A DNA stretch of 5,976 nt from Patescibacteria group bacterium (GCA_003524845.1 DQGR01000046.1:9196-15171); one strand, 5' to 3'. Numbered from the stretch's first letter, positions 1 to 5,790 are shown. Numbers and translations: made by a program. The notes: generated by a model not told the origin, from the letters alone.

Positions 1-435
1 ATTGACCAGGAAATCAGTCACCGCATTTTCCGCGCGCAAGTGCAACTGGCGCCGAATCAAACGCAAGAACCTCCAAGAATTCAATCTACTCAGTTGACTC
101 CACGAACTCCTGCACCACGAATAGATACAGATCCTTTAAGCTCACTTAAAGCAAGTTCTGGAGGAGCGAATGAACTAACAGATAGAGCGTCTGGAGCGAA
201 AAATTTGCTTGGATCATTACTTAAAAAAACTGTTCAGAATAATTCTAAGAATGATTTGCTTTCAAGTCTGTTGCAAAAAGACTCAAATCTGGTCAAAGCC
301 GCCAACCAGCAGATCACCAACCGCTCAACTGCCGGTACTCAACCCATTAAGAAACCCAAAATCGGCCGCAACGACCCGTGCTGGTGCGGCAGTGGGAAAA
401 AATGGAAACGCTGCCATTATCCGAATCAAGGATAG
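1..435 (+). CDS. secA: SecA preprotein translocase ATPase, C-terminal part (5' end outside the window)
   Basis: SecA is the cytoplasmic motor ATPase that pushes unfolded preproteins through the SecYEG channel. Only the last 144 codons are present, and the frame is open from base 1, so the GTG at 40 is an internal Val codon. The first residues (IDQEISHRIFRAQVQL) look like the end of the helical scaffold. Residues about 20-118 form a low-complexity linker rich in Ser, Asn, Lys and Leu, with repeated LLGSLL and LLSSLL blocks. Residues 121-140 form the SEC-C zinc-binding tail: GRNDPCWCGSGKKW, then Cys138-His139. The ligand set C127-x-C129-x8-C138-H139 is complete; in known SecA proteins this tail binds Zn and contacts SecB or the ribosome. 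The linker is more AT-rich in codon use than the two ends. The ATPase domains are not visible. SEC-C tails also occur in other proteins, but the preceding helix and linker favour SecA. Confidence 0.87.
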   Translation: MDQEISHRIFRAQVQLAPNQTQEPPRIQSTQLTPRTPAPRIDTDPLSSLKASSGGANELTDRASGAKNLLGSLLKKTVQNNSKNDLLSSLLQKDSNLVKAANQQITNRSTAGTQPIKKPKIGRNDPCWCGSGKKWKRCHYPNQG

Positions 436-518
436 AATTACCTCTTTTTCATAAATAGGGCTTCATAATTCCCCTAAAAATATAAAAGCAGTACTTAGTG
501 GTATTTTAGATGTCCTAT

Positions 519-540
519 TGCTATATTTAATCTAGGAGGA
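519..540 (+). promoter_or_regulatory. Candidate extended -10 and ribosome binding site of the small secreted protein gene
   Basis: TGC-TATATT (519-527) is an extended -10 box matching the consensus at five of six bases. The TGGTAT at 499-504, 17 bp upstream, is a poor -35. The Shine-Dalgarno AGGAGGA lies at 534-540, nine bases before the ATG at 550, and it decides the start. The predicted transcription start falls at about 534, on the Shine-Dalgarno itself. The -10 could therefore be fortuitous, with transcription coming from further upstream. The ribosome binding site is secure and the promoter is not. Confidence 0.45.
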
Positions 541-549
541 AATTTCCCT

Positions 550-780
550 ATGAGAAAAAATATAATAATGTTATTTTTCATTATCGCGGTGTTTTTCGTA
601 GGAAGCATGCTGTTTGTTGGTGTAGCAGACGCATACGTGCGAGTTCGGGGTTATTTTCGAGGAGGAACGTATGTCCAGCCACATTATCGCAGCGATCCTG
701 ACTCATTTAAATGGAATAATTACTCGACTTGGGGAAATATAAATCCATTTGATGGACGCAGAGGATACAAAAGATATTAA
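550..780 (+). CDS. Small secreted protein with an HYRS-P-D / NxNP motif
   Basis: This 76-residue protein has a clear signal peptide: MRK, a hydrophobic core over residues 5-25, and a VADA site that suggests cleavage after Ala28. The mature part would be about 48 residues, basic and aromatic. It carries the pattern VRGYFRGGTYVQPHYRS-DPD, then NNYSTWGNINPFDGRRGY. I recognise this as a short motif found in many bacterial exported proteins of unknown function, often in the form G.YVqPHYRS.PD....NN.s..GN.NP.tG. The start is fixed by the AGGAGGA at 534-540. No catalytic residues or cysteines are visible, so a structural or surface-binding role is possible but is only inference. The gene follows secA by 114 bp and its stop lies 4 bp before the ATG at 785 of the next gene, so the two may be co-transcribed. 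Confidence 0.8.
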   Translation: MRKNIIMLFFIIAVFFVGSMLFVGVADAYVRVRGYFRGGTYVQPHYRSDPDSFKWNNYSTWGNINPFDGRRGYKRY

Positions 781-784
781 TCTT

Positions 785-1447
785 ATGAGATTGGCAAAAG
801 AAATAATAATCTATATAAAAAACAAGTTTAGGATTTTTAAAAACTTATTTTTTACGAGCCGCGGATTAATTGTCGTTTTGTTATCTGGAATTTTTGTTAG
901 CATAATTTCAAGTCGTCTTGAAGATACGGTGAGAAGACAAAGATATTTAGAACTGCTGCAACTTGAAATTAGAAATCACGTCATTAACAGCAATATACTT
1001 TCCCAAATGTATAAAGATAATAACGGCGATTTATACAGTAAGCAATATATTCCAGATCAATTTTATAGAGCTGTAGTTAATTCCGGTTATTTAACCTCGG
1101 TTGATCCAGATGTATTTTTGAAGATAGTCGTTTATTACAACTTAGTTAACGATTCGAACGACTCCCTAAGACGTAGTTACTTAAATCTTGATAAGATATA
1201 CACAGATATTGAGATTTGCGAGTATGAAGCAACAAATTCTGCGGAAATGGTATCATGCGCTGAGCAAAAAGATATTTTTGACAAAGCGCAAAAATCAATA
1301 TCTAGTCAGCAAATAAGTGTTTGGGGAAACTTACAAAAATTTATTTATGATAAAGAACTCAATAAATTCAATCCTACCCAAGAACGCAAAAATTCTCTAA
1401 TTTTAAGATTATTAATGGGAAGTGAAGCACTTCCAATGCAGGAGTAA
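785..1447 (+). CDS. Single-pass membrane protein of unknown function
   Basis: I do not recognise a named family. From the ATG at 785 the product has 220 residues: a basic amphipathic N-terminus (1-26), one transmembrane segment (about 27-43, GLIVVLLSGIFVSIISS), then a charged helix (RLEDTVRRQRYLELLQLEIRNH is split here as RLEDTVRRQRYLELL and QLEIRNH) and a mainly helical domain. That domain contains FYRAVVNSGYLTS (93-105) and FLKIVVYYNLVNDSN (111-125), a layout seen in many uncharacterised single-pass bacterial proteins. Cys145 and Cys158 could pair if the domain faces outward, but the topology is undecided. An upstream ATG at 752 in the same frame (plus a TTG at 749) would add 11 residues and overlap the secreted-protein gene by 29 bases. 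None of these starts has a good Shine-Dalgarno. I prefer 785 because it follows the upstream stop by 4 bases, which suits translational coupling. The DNA is markedly AT-rich. Confidence 0.65.
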   Translation: MRLAKEIIIYIKNKFRIFKNLFFTSRGLIVVLLSGIFVSIISSRLEDTVRRQRYLELLQLEIRNHVINSNILSQMYKDNNGDLYSKQYIPDQFYRAVVNSGYLTSVDPDVFLKIVVYYNLVNDSNDSLRRSYLNLDKIYTDIEICEYEATNSAEMVSCAEQKDIFDKAQKSISSQQISVWGNLQKFIYDKELNKFNPTQERKNSLILRLLMGSEALPMQE

Positions 1448-1556
1448 TTAAGTCTACTTTGATTTTATGTGGTATCCTATTTGATTAACATCTCAAACGT
1501 TGCCACTATCCGCAAACTACTTAATCACTTACCTACTGCACCAGAGTTGTGTGACC

Positions 1557-1575
1557 CTTTTAGACTTTTAGTCTA
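1557..1575. repeat. Palindrome and tandem CTTTTAG repeat upstream of the toxin-antitoxin genes
   Basis: TAGACT-TTT-AGTCTA at 1561-1575 is a perfect 6-bp inverted repeat with a 3-base centre. It overlaps two tandem copies of CTTTTAG spaced 8 bp apart (1557-1563 and 1565-1571). No U-tract follows, so it makes a poor terminator. It lies just upstream of the extended -10 at 1601-1609, a usual place for an antitoxin operator. Its role as an operator is inferred from position and symmetry only. Confidence 0.4.
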
Positions 1576-1600
1576 TTACAAGGCTCTATTTCGCAATTCA

Positions 1601-1609
1601 TGCTATAAT
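1601..1609 (+). promoter_or_regulatory. Extended -10 promoter candidate for the toxin-antitoxin pair
   Basis: TGC-TATAAT is a perfect extended -10 box. No good -35 lies 16-18 bp upstream, which is acceptable for extended -10 promoters. The predicted transcription start is near 1616, giving a leader of about 54 bases before the ATG at 1670. It sits 26 bp downstream of the palindrome at 1561-1575. Confidence 0.5.
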
Positions 1610-1627
1610 TCAAAATACGCTTTTTAC

Positions 1628-1656
1628 TTGACACGCATACTTAGTTCTGCGATTAT
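1628..1656 (+). promoter_or_regulatory. Second promoter candidate, giving a near-leaderless antitoxin mRNA
   Basis: A perfect TTGACA -35 (1628-1633) is followed after exactly 17 bp by GATTAT (1651-1656), which matches the -10 consensus at four of six bases. Transcription would begin near 1663, only about 7 bases before the antitoxin ATG at 1670. No Shine-Dalgarno precedes that ATG, which is consistent with leaderless or near-leaderless translation. It may act with, or instead of, the extended -10 at 1601-1609. Confidence 0.42.
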
Positions 1657-1669
1657 TTATTAAAAGCCT

Positions 1670-1984
1670 ATGACAAATTTGCAACAAATATTCTCAGATA
1701 CAAGCGGTAATCCCACTTTCCACAAGAGTTTACTTACAAAATACCCAACAGTATCTATTAATCCTAATATTCAAGGTGGTTGGCCAGTTATTAAAGGCAC
1801 TAGAGTTACCACAATTGATATCTTTAGAGCAATAATAAAAGGTCATTCGCCTGAATCCATAATTTTGCAATTTAAAGAAATGGGTGTATCTCTAAATAAA
1901 GATCAACTGGACAATGCTTTTAGATTTAGCCTTGAATGGCTATACTTCTTACATGCGAAAAGAGAGAAGAAAGCTACGAAATAA
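1670..1984 (+). CDS. DUF433 family protein, putative antitoxin of a PIN-like toxin
   Basis: The 104-residue product carries the DUF433 signature at residues about 29-88: INPNIQGGWPVIKGTRVTT, then IIKGHSPESIILQF and LNKDQLDNAFRFSLEW. The GG.PVIKGTRV core and the following G.S.E.I..F helix are diagnostic. DUF433 proteins resemble VapB-type antitoxins with a small helical DNA-binding fold and are often encoded just before a DUF5615 PIN-like protein, as here. The likely role is to neutralise the downstream nuclease-like protein and repress the shared promoter; this is inferred from the family and the context. The Lys/Arg-rich C-terminal tail (KREKKATK) is encoded in the overlap with the toxin start. 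No ribosome binding site precedes the ATG at 1670. Two promoter candidates and a palindrome lie within 115 bp upstream. Confidence 0.82.
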   Translation: MTNLQQIFSDTSGNPTFHKSLLTKYPTVSINPNIQGGWPVIKGTRVTTIDIFRAIIKGHSPESIILQFKEMGVSLNKDQLDNAFRFSLEWLYFLHAKREKKATK

Positions 1985-2267
1985 GCCATACTTCTGTTAC
2001 GACGTCAATCAAGAATTTCATACTTTACTAAAAGAGTGCAATAAATACGCATTATTTATTTCCTCAGTACAGGTAACTAAAAATCCGGAGGCGTTAGACC
2101 AGCGTATTTTAAGGATGTGCAACAAACTTGACTATCATGTTGTTACTCATAATAAAGGTGATTTTGTACCTACAAAGATTACTAAAATAGGATTAATCCT
2201 AGTAGGACTTGCTACGGAAGAGAGCTTTATACCTAAATTTACAAAATTATTTTCTTTCAAAACATAA
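1953..2267 (+). CDS. DUF5615 (PIN-like, Mut7-C-like) putative toxin, apparently frameshifted near its C-terminus
   Basis: The 104-residue reading frame overlaps the antitoxin by 32 bases, in another frame. Its features fit the DUF5615/Mut7-C branch of PIN-like nucleases: an early acidic YDVN (about residues 16-19), a middle ALDQRILRMC with a conserved Asp, and VVTHNKGDF followed by a hydrophobic strand (IGLILVG). These acidic positions would bind the metal needed for RNA cleavage. The usual T-x-D before the final DF reads THNKGD here, close to forms seen in VapC-like proteins. The frame ends early with TKLFSFKT, whereas the +1 frame continues as a convincing family-like C-terminus to 2349. 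All presumed catalytic residues precede the break, so the short protein could still act. An ATG at 1953 is chosen; the frame is also open further upstream, within the antitoxin gene. No Shine-Dalgarno is visible, so translation is probably coupled to the antitoxin. Confidence 0.72.
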   Translation: MRKERRKLRNKPYFCYDVNQEFHTLLKECNKYALFISSVQVTKNPEALDQRILRMCNKLDYHVVTHNKGDFVPTKITKIGLILVGLATEESFIPKFTKLFSFKT

Positions 2268-2349
2268 AGATTTCTATTATAAAACCATTAATATAGGTGA
2301 TAGTATCATTATTACTGATAGAAGAACCGAAGAGCAAATTATTTTATAA
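2254..2349 (+). pseudogene. Out-of-frame C-terminal segment of the PIN-like toxin
   Basis: Reading from 2254 in the +1 frame relative to the toxin gives LSKHKDFYYKTINIGD, then SIIITDRRTEEQIIL and a TAA at 2347-2349. This resembles the usual C-terminal helix plus final strand and basic tail of Mut7-C/DUF5615 proteins (a helix, then a ..IIIT..R.R-like strand). Dropping one T from the TTTT at 2250-2253 joins the two frames as TKLF-LSKHKDF and yields a 131-residue protein. The coding look of this segment and the exact fit at a homopolymer support an indel, a sequencing error or a +1 slippage site. Confidence 0.6.
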
Positions 2350-2384
2350 GTAATTCACACATGAATGAAAGTGAGCAAAAAAGT

Positions 2385-2397
2385 CTAAAAGTTTTAG
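2385..2397. repeat. Palindrome sharing a CTTTTAG core with the one upstream of the antitoxin
   Basis: CTAAAA-G-TTTTAG is a perfect 6-bp inverted repeat around one base. Its minus strand contains ACTTTTAG, the same 8 bases found at 1565-1572 before the antitoxin, so related palindromic sites flank the cassette. In such AT-rich DNA the match could be chance. The rest of 2350-2480 shows no gene that I can support. Confidence 0.3.
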
Positions 2398-2480
2398 CAA
2401 CTTAAATTTTATATAGCCTGCTGTTTGATAACGCCCTATAAGTGTCACTACCTAAACATTCCATAATCAAATAATAAGAT

Positions 2481-2497
2481 CGTTGGTTTAACTAACG
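2481..2497. promoter_or_regulatory. Near-perfect palindrome before the glycosyltransferase leader, possible operator
   Basis: CGTTGGTTTAACTAACG is symmetrical about its central T, with one mismatch (G at 2485 opposite T at 2493 equivalents, a G-T pair in the arms). The loop is too short for a hairpin, so a dimeric regulator site is the more natural reading. It ends 4 bases before the Shine-Dalgarno at 2501-2509. No confident -35/-10 pair was found nearby; TAAGAT at 2475-2480 is the only weak -10. Confidence 0.35.
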
Positions 2498-2500
2498 CAT

Positions 2501-2546
2501 AAGGAGAGGTTTGTTGTGTATGGATGTAACGAGAAGCATGAGCTAG
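2501..2546 (+). promoter_or_regulatory. Strong Shine-Dalgarno plus short leader reading frame, in frame with the downstream glycosyltransferase
   Basis: AAGGAGAGG at 2501-2509 is the best ribosome binding site near the glycosyltransferase. It serves an ATG at 2520 (or TTG at 2511), whose frame encodes MDVTRSMS and stops at TAG 2544-2546. After five more codons (GAT AAG AGC AAG TGT) the same frame reaches the ATG at 2562. The main start itself has only a weak AGGA (2545-2548), 13 bases away. A partial repeat of this start module (ATAAG..GAG...GTGTATGG) occurs at 2499-2523 and 2549-2566. This may be a leader peptide with reinitiation, or an older start cut off by a nonsense mutation. Confidence 0.5.
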
Positions 2547-2561
2547 GATAAGAGCAAGTGT

Positions 2562-4205
2562 ATGGGAATTTTGAGACTAAAAAAATACCAAGTATTTCTC
2601 ATTTCCATCATTGCCCTGGCATTTTTTCTGAGATTTTATGAGCTTACCCAAAACCCGCCAGGGTTTGACTGGGATGAGGCAAGCAGTATCTACAATGGTT
2701 ACTCAATCGCAAAAACCGGAAAAGATGAATACAAAGAACCGTATCCGATCCTGTTTCGGGCATACGATGCGTATGTACCGCCGGTTCTTATCTATCTGGA
2801 TGCTGTGTCTGTTACTGTATTTGGGTTAAATGGATTTGCGGCGCGTTTTCCAAATGCGATTTTAGGCACAGCGTCAATCTTAGGATTATACTTGCTGGTT
2901 TATGTCATGACGGAAAATAGAAAGTTTGCCTTGCTCTCAGCTCTTTTTTTATCTCTCTCTCCCTGGCACGTGACTTATTCTCGAGTCGGAACATTTGCGC
3001 CATTGCCAATCGTATTTATCATTTTTGGAACGTACTTTTTTATCCGTGGTTTGACTCGGAAATGGTTTTTATTGTTGGCAACTCTGAGCTTTATGATCGC
3101 AACCCTGTCTTACTTTGCCGCGTATGTCTTCGTACCTTTATTTATACTGGCTTTAATTTTGCTCTATCGAAAAAACCTGATAATTTGGCAGGCAGTAATT
3201 ATTTTTATTTCGATACTCAGTGTTGTTGCGATACCATTTGTACTTCCGGGAGGTCAAATGCGCTTACGCGGAATTTCAGTCTTGTCTGATCCGGATCTCA
3301 TAAAAAAGGATACGCTCTATGCCAGCCAGGAATGGGGAGGTAAATTATTACATAATCGCAGACTCGTATTTGCTCAATCACTGCTCGATGGTTATTTCAG
3401 TAATTTTCACTATTCTTTTCTATTTGATAAAGCAGACGCGGTGCGGAGATTTATCGTCCCGGGTCCGGGATTCGGGCTTCTCTATTGGTGGGAGTTGCCG
3501 ATACTGCTTTTCGGAATATATCAACTCCTGCGAAACAGACCGAATGGCTGGTTAATTGTAATTCTTTGGTTGTTACTTGCGCCTTTACCGAGTGCCCCCA
3601 CATTTCCCAAACCTGCTTCAACCAGAAGTATTCTACTAGTACCGGCTTTTTCAGTTTTAATCGCATACGGGTTCTGGTATCTGAGCACTAAAAGTTCAAA
3701 ACTTATTGTTTTAATGCTGGCTATACTTTTTTCGGTAAATGTTCTTCTGTTTATGCATCAATATTTTACGCATTTTCCAAAAGAAAAAGCAGTAGAATGG
3801 TTTAGCGCTTATAAACCGCTTTTTGCGTATCTGAATCAAACAGAAAATAGTTCAAAAAAAGTTATATTTTGGATTTTCCAACCTGATTATTTAGATCAGG
3901 TACACATGTTCACTGCTTTCTATAATCAAATTGACCCGCAAATTTATCAAAACTATGGGGGTACGCGTACCGGTCGCTTCGGCACTGCCGGCGAATTTGC
4001 AGTCGAACGGTTTAGTTTTATTCCGCAGAACTGCACTGACTGTGGTAAAAGCGAAACGTATGCTGAGGATGATTTGGTAGTCACTGCTCATGAACTGCCA
4101 TATAAATCAGTGGCAGTATTTCCTGCAACAGATCATCCGTCTTTGTATGTATATGGAATGGAGGAGATTTCTTTGCAGGGTAAAAATCCTTTTCCAATCC
4201 AGTGA
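2562..4205 (+). CDS. GT-C membrane glycosyltransferase, PMT/ArnT-like (GT39/GT83 type)
   Basis: This 547-residue polytopic membrane protein belongs to the dolichyl/undecaprenyl-phosphate-sugar-dependent GT-C superfamily. Such enzymes transfer a sugar from a lipid carrier to protein, lipid or surface glycan on the outer face of the membrane. TM1 spans about residues 9-25. It is followed by the catalytic-loop motif GFDWDEA (Asp38-Glu39), then YNGYSIAKTGKDEY, DAYVPPVLIYL and FGLNGFAARFPNAILG. Several hydrophobic helices follow to about 230, then RLRGISVLSDPDLI, YFSNFHYSFLFDKADAVRRF, GLLYWWELPILLFGI, and further helices around 328-345, 355-373 and 380-398. Residues 400-547 form a soluble, probably extracytoplasmic tail with a CTDC (491-494). 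The acceptor and sugar cannot be read from sequence. ATG 2562 lacks a good ribosome binding site; a strong one lies upstream for an in-frame leader. The gene faces a second GT-C gene end to end. Confidence 0.85.
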   Translation: MGILRLKKYQVFLISIIALAFFLRFYELTQNPPGFDWDEASSIYNGYSIAKTGKDEYKEPYPILFRAYDAYVPPVLIYLDAVSVTVFGLNGFAARFPNAILGTASILGLYLLVYVMTENRKFALLSALFLSLSPWHVTYSRVGTFAPLPIVFIIFGTYFFIRGLTRKWFLLLATLSFMIATLSYFAAYVFVPLFILALILLYRKNLIIWQAVIIFISILSVVAIPFVLPGGQMRLRGISVLSDPDLIKKDTLYASQEWGGKLLHNRRLVFAQSLLDGYFSNFHYSFLFDKADAVRRFIVPGPGFGLLYWWELPILLFGIYQLLRNRPNGWLIVILWLLLAPLPSAPTFPKPASTRSILLVPAFSVLIAYGFWYLSTKSSKLIVLMLAILFSVNVLLFMHQYFTHFPKEKAVEWFSAYKPLFAYLNQTENSSKKVIFWIFQPDYLDQVHMFTAFYNQIDPQIYQNYGGTRTGRFGTAGEFAVERFSFIPQNCTDCGKSETYAEDDLVVTAHELPYKSVAVFPATDHPSLYVYGMEEISLQGKNPFPIQ

Positions 4206-4223
4206 CAGAAGTCTTTAGTTACT
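4201..4223. terminator. Weak hairpin spanning both convergent stop codons
   Basis: AGTGAC (4201-4206) can pair with GTTACT (4218-4223), including one G-U pair, around an 11-base loop. It covers the TGA of the plus-strand glycosyltransferase and the TAA of the minus-strand one. Neither side has a U-tract, so it is at best a weak bidirectional terminator. It is listed because the 13-bp convergent gap holds nothing else. Confidence 0.2.
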
Positions 4224-5772
4224 CTGCAACTTTCCAGGCAGTTGCGTGGATTGAATAGGGTTGTTCATCCATCCACCAGCGCGCTACACTTTGATAGGTA
4301 TGTTGAGCATTAATTTCCTGCCAGCCAGCATCCCGGATAGCAGCAGCAGAAGCAACTGAGAAATCAGTCAACTGTAAAACCTGCGGAAACAGTTCTGCTT
4401 CAGATTTTGCAGTTGATGGAATTTTCGGAAGTGAACACGCGCCAGAAGTATATGCGAGCGGCAAGCCGTCTGATGCATACCGATTTTGCAAATACAATCC
4501 GATGGCTAAAGCACCAACCCGTGGGTCAGCAGAATTACCACAACTCAAAATCCGATATGCAGATGCCGGCTTTAACTCATAAATTTTGGCTAAATTTTCA
4601 AAAGTTTCTGTAGTCAACCAGTGCGGGGTAAGTGAATTGGAAATTGTTTGATGGCTGCCAATGAGAAAAGTTGCCAGGATTAACAATAAAATTATTGACT
4701 GGTATTTGCTTTGCTTAATCAGTAAATAAGGAACTCCCAAAAACAAAAATATAAGCGGATGCAGGAACTGTAAGTAGCCAGGTGTTTTTTCACCACGATA
4801 ATAGCGCAGAATTATCAGTTGAATTATTAACGTTAGAGTTAATATCCACCAGCGTTTATCCAGTTTTTTCCTGATTGCCAGAATACAAAACGTAATTACC
4901 AGCAAAATCATCATTATTCTGGAAACCGCCGTTGAAAAACCGGTGATATAGGCCAAAGATTCGGGTAGGAAATCAATAATGAAGGTTAACCAGCGACTGG
5001 GAACAAAAATTTTAAACTGATCATACCGCAGGTACTGGTAAAAATGCCGAGTGTTGTACCAAAAGTTATTTAGTTCAAAAATAATCAGCGGAATAGTGGG
5101 AAAAAAGGCGCCAAGGAAAAAAAATTTCACCAGTTTCAGGTGCGGCCGGTAATACCAGTAAAAAATAAGCGGCAGGATAATCAGGCCGATGGTCTGGTAG
5201 TGAATCGTAATCATCATGCTCGCGATAAAACCCCAGATGAGATATAAAAGACGCGACCGCGGGTGACGAACCAACAATAAAAACATCAGGACCATAAGCG
5301 TTGCAAAAAAACTGATGACCGTATGTGATAACAGATAGACGGCATTGAATATCTGCGGCGGCGACACACTGGCAAGGAAGCCGACGATTAAGCCAAATAC
5401 GGGATTAACGAGTAGAACACCGATTGCAAACATCGTCACTACAGTTAAACTTGAGTACGTGGCCATTAAGAGCCAGGGAGCGTAATTCGTGGGAATAATT
5501 AGACGGGAAAGAATGAGTTGAATCCAGTACCAGGGACCGGTAACCATCGGACCGATTGACAGAAACGGGCCGGAAATGGGTAGTTGTAAACGGGAGGCTC
5601 CATAAATTGCCACCAGGGCGTCCTTAGTGGAATCAAAATGGATGATCACGTGCTCAGTGAAATTATAAAAACGGAGGACTATAGTTAGGGCGACGATGAT
5701 TAAAAAACCAAGTAACAAATAAGGACTACAGGTAAAAAAGAATTTATAAACCCTGGGCCAAAATCTCTTCAT
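4219..5772 (-). CDS. GT-C type membrane glycosyltransferase-like protein
   Basis: This 517-residue polytopic membrane protein has the layout of ArnT/PMT-like GT-C enzymes. TM1 is at about 18-35. The first loop carries HFDSTKDALVAI with Asp47 and Asp51, corresponding to the D-x3-D or DE catalytic motif of the superfamily. It is followed by ISGPFLSIGPMVTGPWYWIQLIL (split as ISGPFLSIGP and MVTGPWYWIQLIL), the Gly-Pro-rich segment typical of the branch. Hydrophobic helices then run to about residue 375, including ITIHYQTIGL near 189-198 and YRGEKTPGYLQFLHPL near 325-340, where family members bind the lipid-phosphate sugar. Residues 376-517 are a soluble tail with two cysteines (411, 446). The Asp positions fit catalysis, but the usual acidic pair is replaced by D-S-T-K-D, so the exact sugar and acceptor are unknown. 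It has no Shine-Dalgarno, and a promoter candidate lies 19 bp upstream. It shares only general architecture with the neighbouring enzyme. Confidence 0.78.
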   Translation of the reverse strand: MKRFWPRVYKFFFTCSPYLLLGFLIIVALTIVLRFYNFTEHVIIHFDSTKDALVAIYGASRLQLPISGPFLSIGPMVTGPWYWIQLILSRLIIPTNYAPWLLMATYSSLTVVTMFAIGVLLVNPVFGLIVGFLASVSPPQIFNAVYLLSHTVISFFATLMVLMFLLLVRHPRSRLLYLIWGFIASMMITIHYQTIGLIILPLIFYWYYRPHLKLVKFFFLGAFFPTIPLIIFELNNFWYNTRHFYQYLRYDQFKIFVPSRWLTFIIDFLPESLAYITGFSTAVSRIMMILLVITFCILAIRKKLDKRWWILTLTLIIQLIILRYYRGEKTPGYLQFLHPLIFLFLGVPYLLIKQSKYQSIILLLILATFLIGSHQTISNSLTPHWLTTETFENLAKIYELKPASAYRILSCGNSADPRVGALAIGLYLQNRYASDGLPLAYTSGACSLPKIPSTAKSEAELFPQVLQLTDFSVASAAAIRDAGWQEINAQHTYQSVARWWMDEQPYSIHATAWKVAE

Positions 5773-5790
5773 ACGTGATGATTATTGTAT

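Noticed and set aside
456..476. TAGGG / CCCTA inverted repeat after secA as a terminator
   Set aside because: It has a five-pair stem, an 11-base loop and no U-tract on the plus strand, which is too weak to call.
1469..1663. A 64-codon open frame between the membrane protein and the antitoxin
   Set aside because: It has no ribosome binding site or recognisable protein features, and it runs through the palindrome and both promoter candidates, so it is most likely chance.
2303..2320. TATCA-N7-TGATA inverted repeat
   Set aside because: The arms are short and lie inside the apparent out-of-frame toxin C-terminus, so coding constraint and AT-richness explain it.
2361..2405. A 14-codon frame starting MNESEQKSLK after the toxin
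   Set aside because: Its start looks gene-like, but there is no Shine-Dalgarno, it stops quickly, and no continuation in another frame was convincing.
2520..2562. Recoded TAG giving an N-terminally extended glycosyltransferase
   Set aside because: secA ends at TAG and no other evidence of stop-codon reassignment exists here; the extension would also not resemble a GT-C N-terminus.
3451..4091. Minus-strand open frames inside the glycosyltransferase gene
   Set aside because: They lie opposite conserved GT-C segments, have no ribosome binding sites and no protein features of their own.
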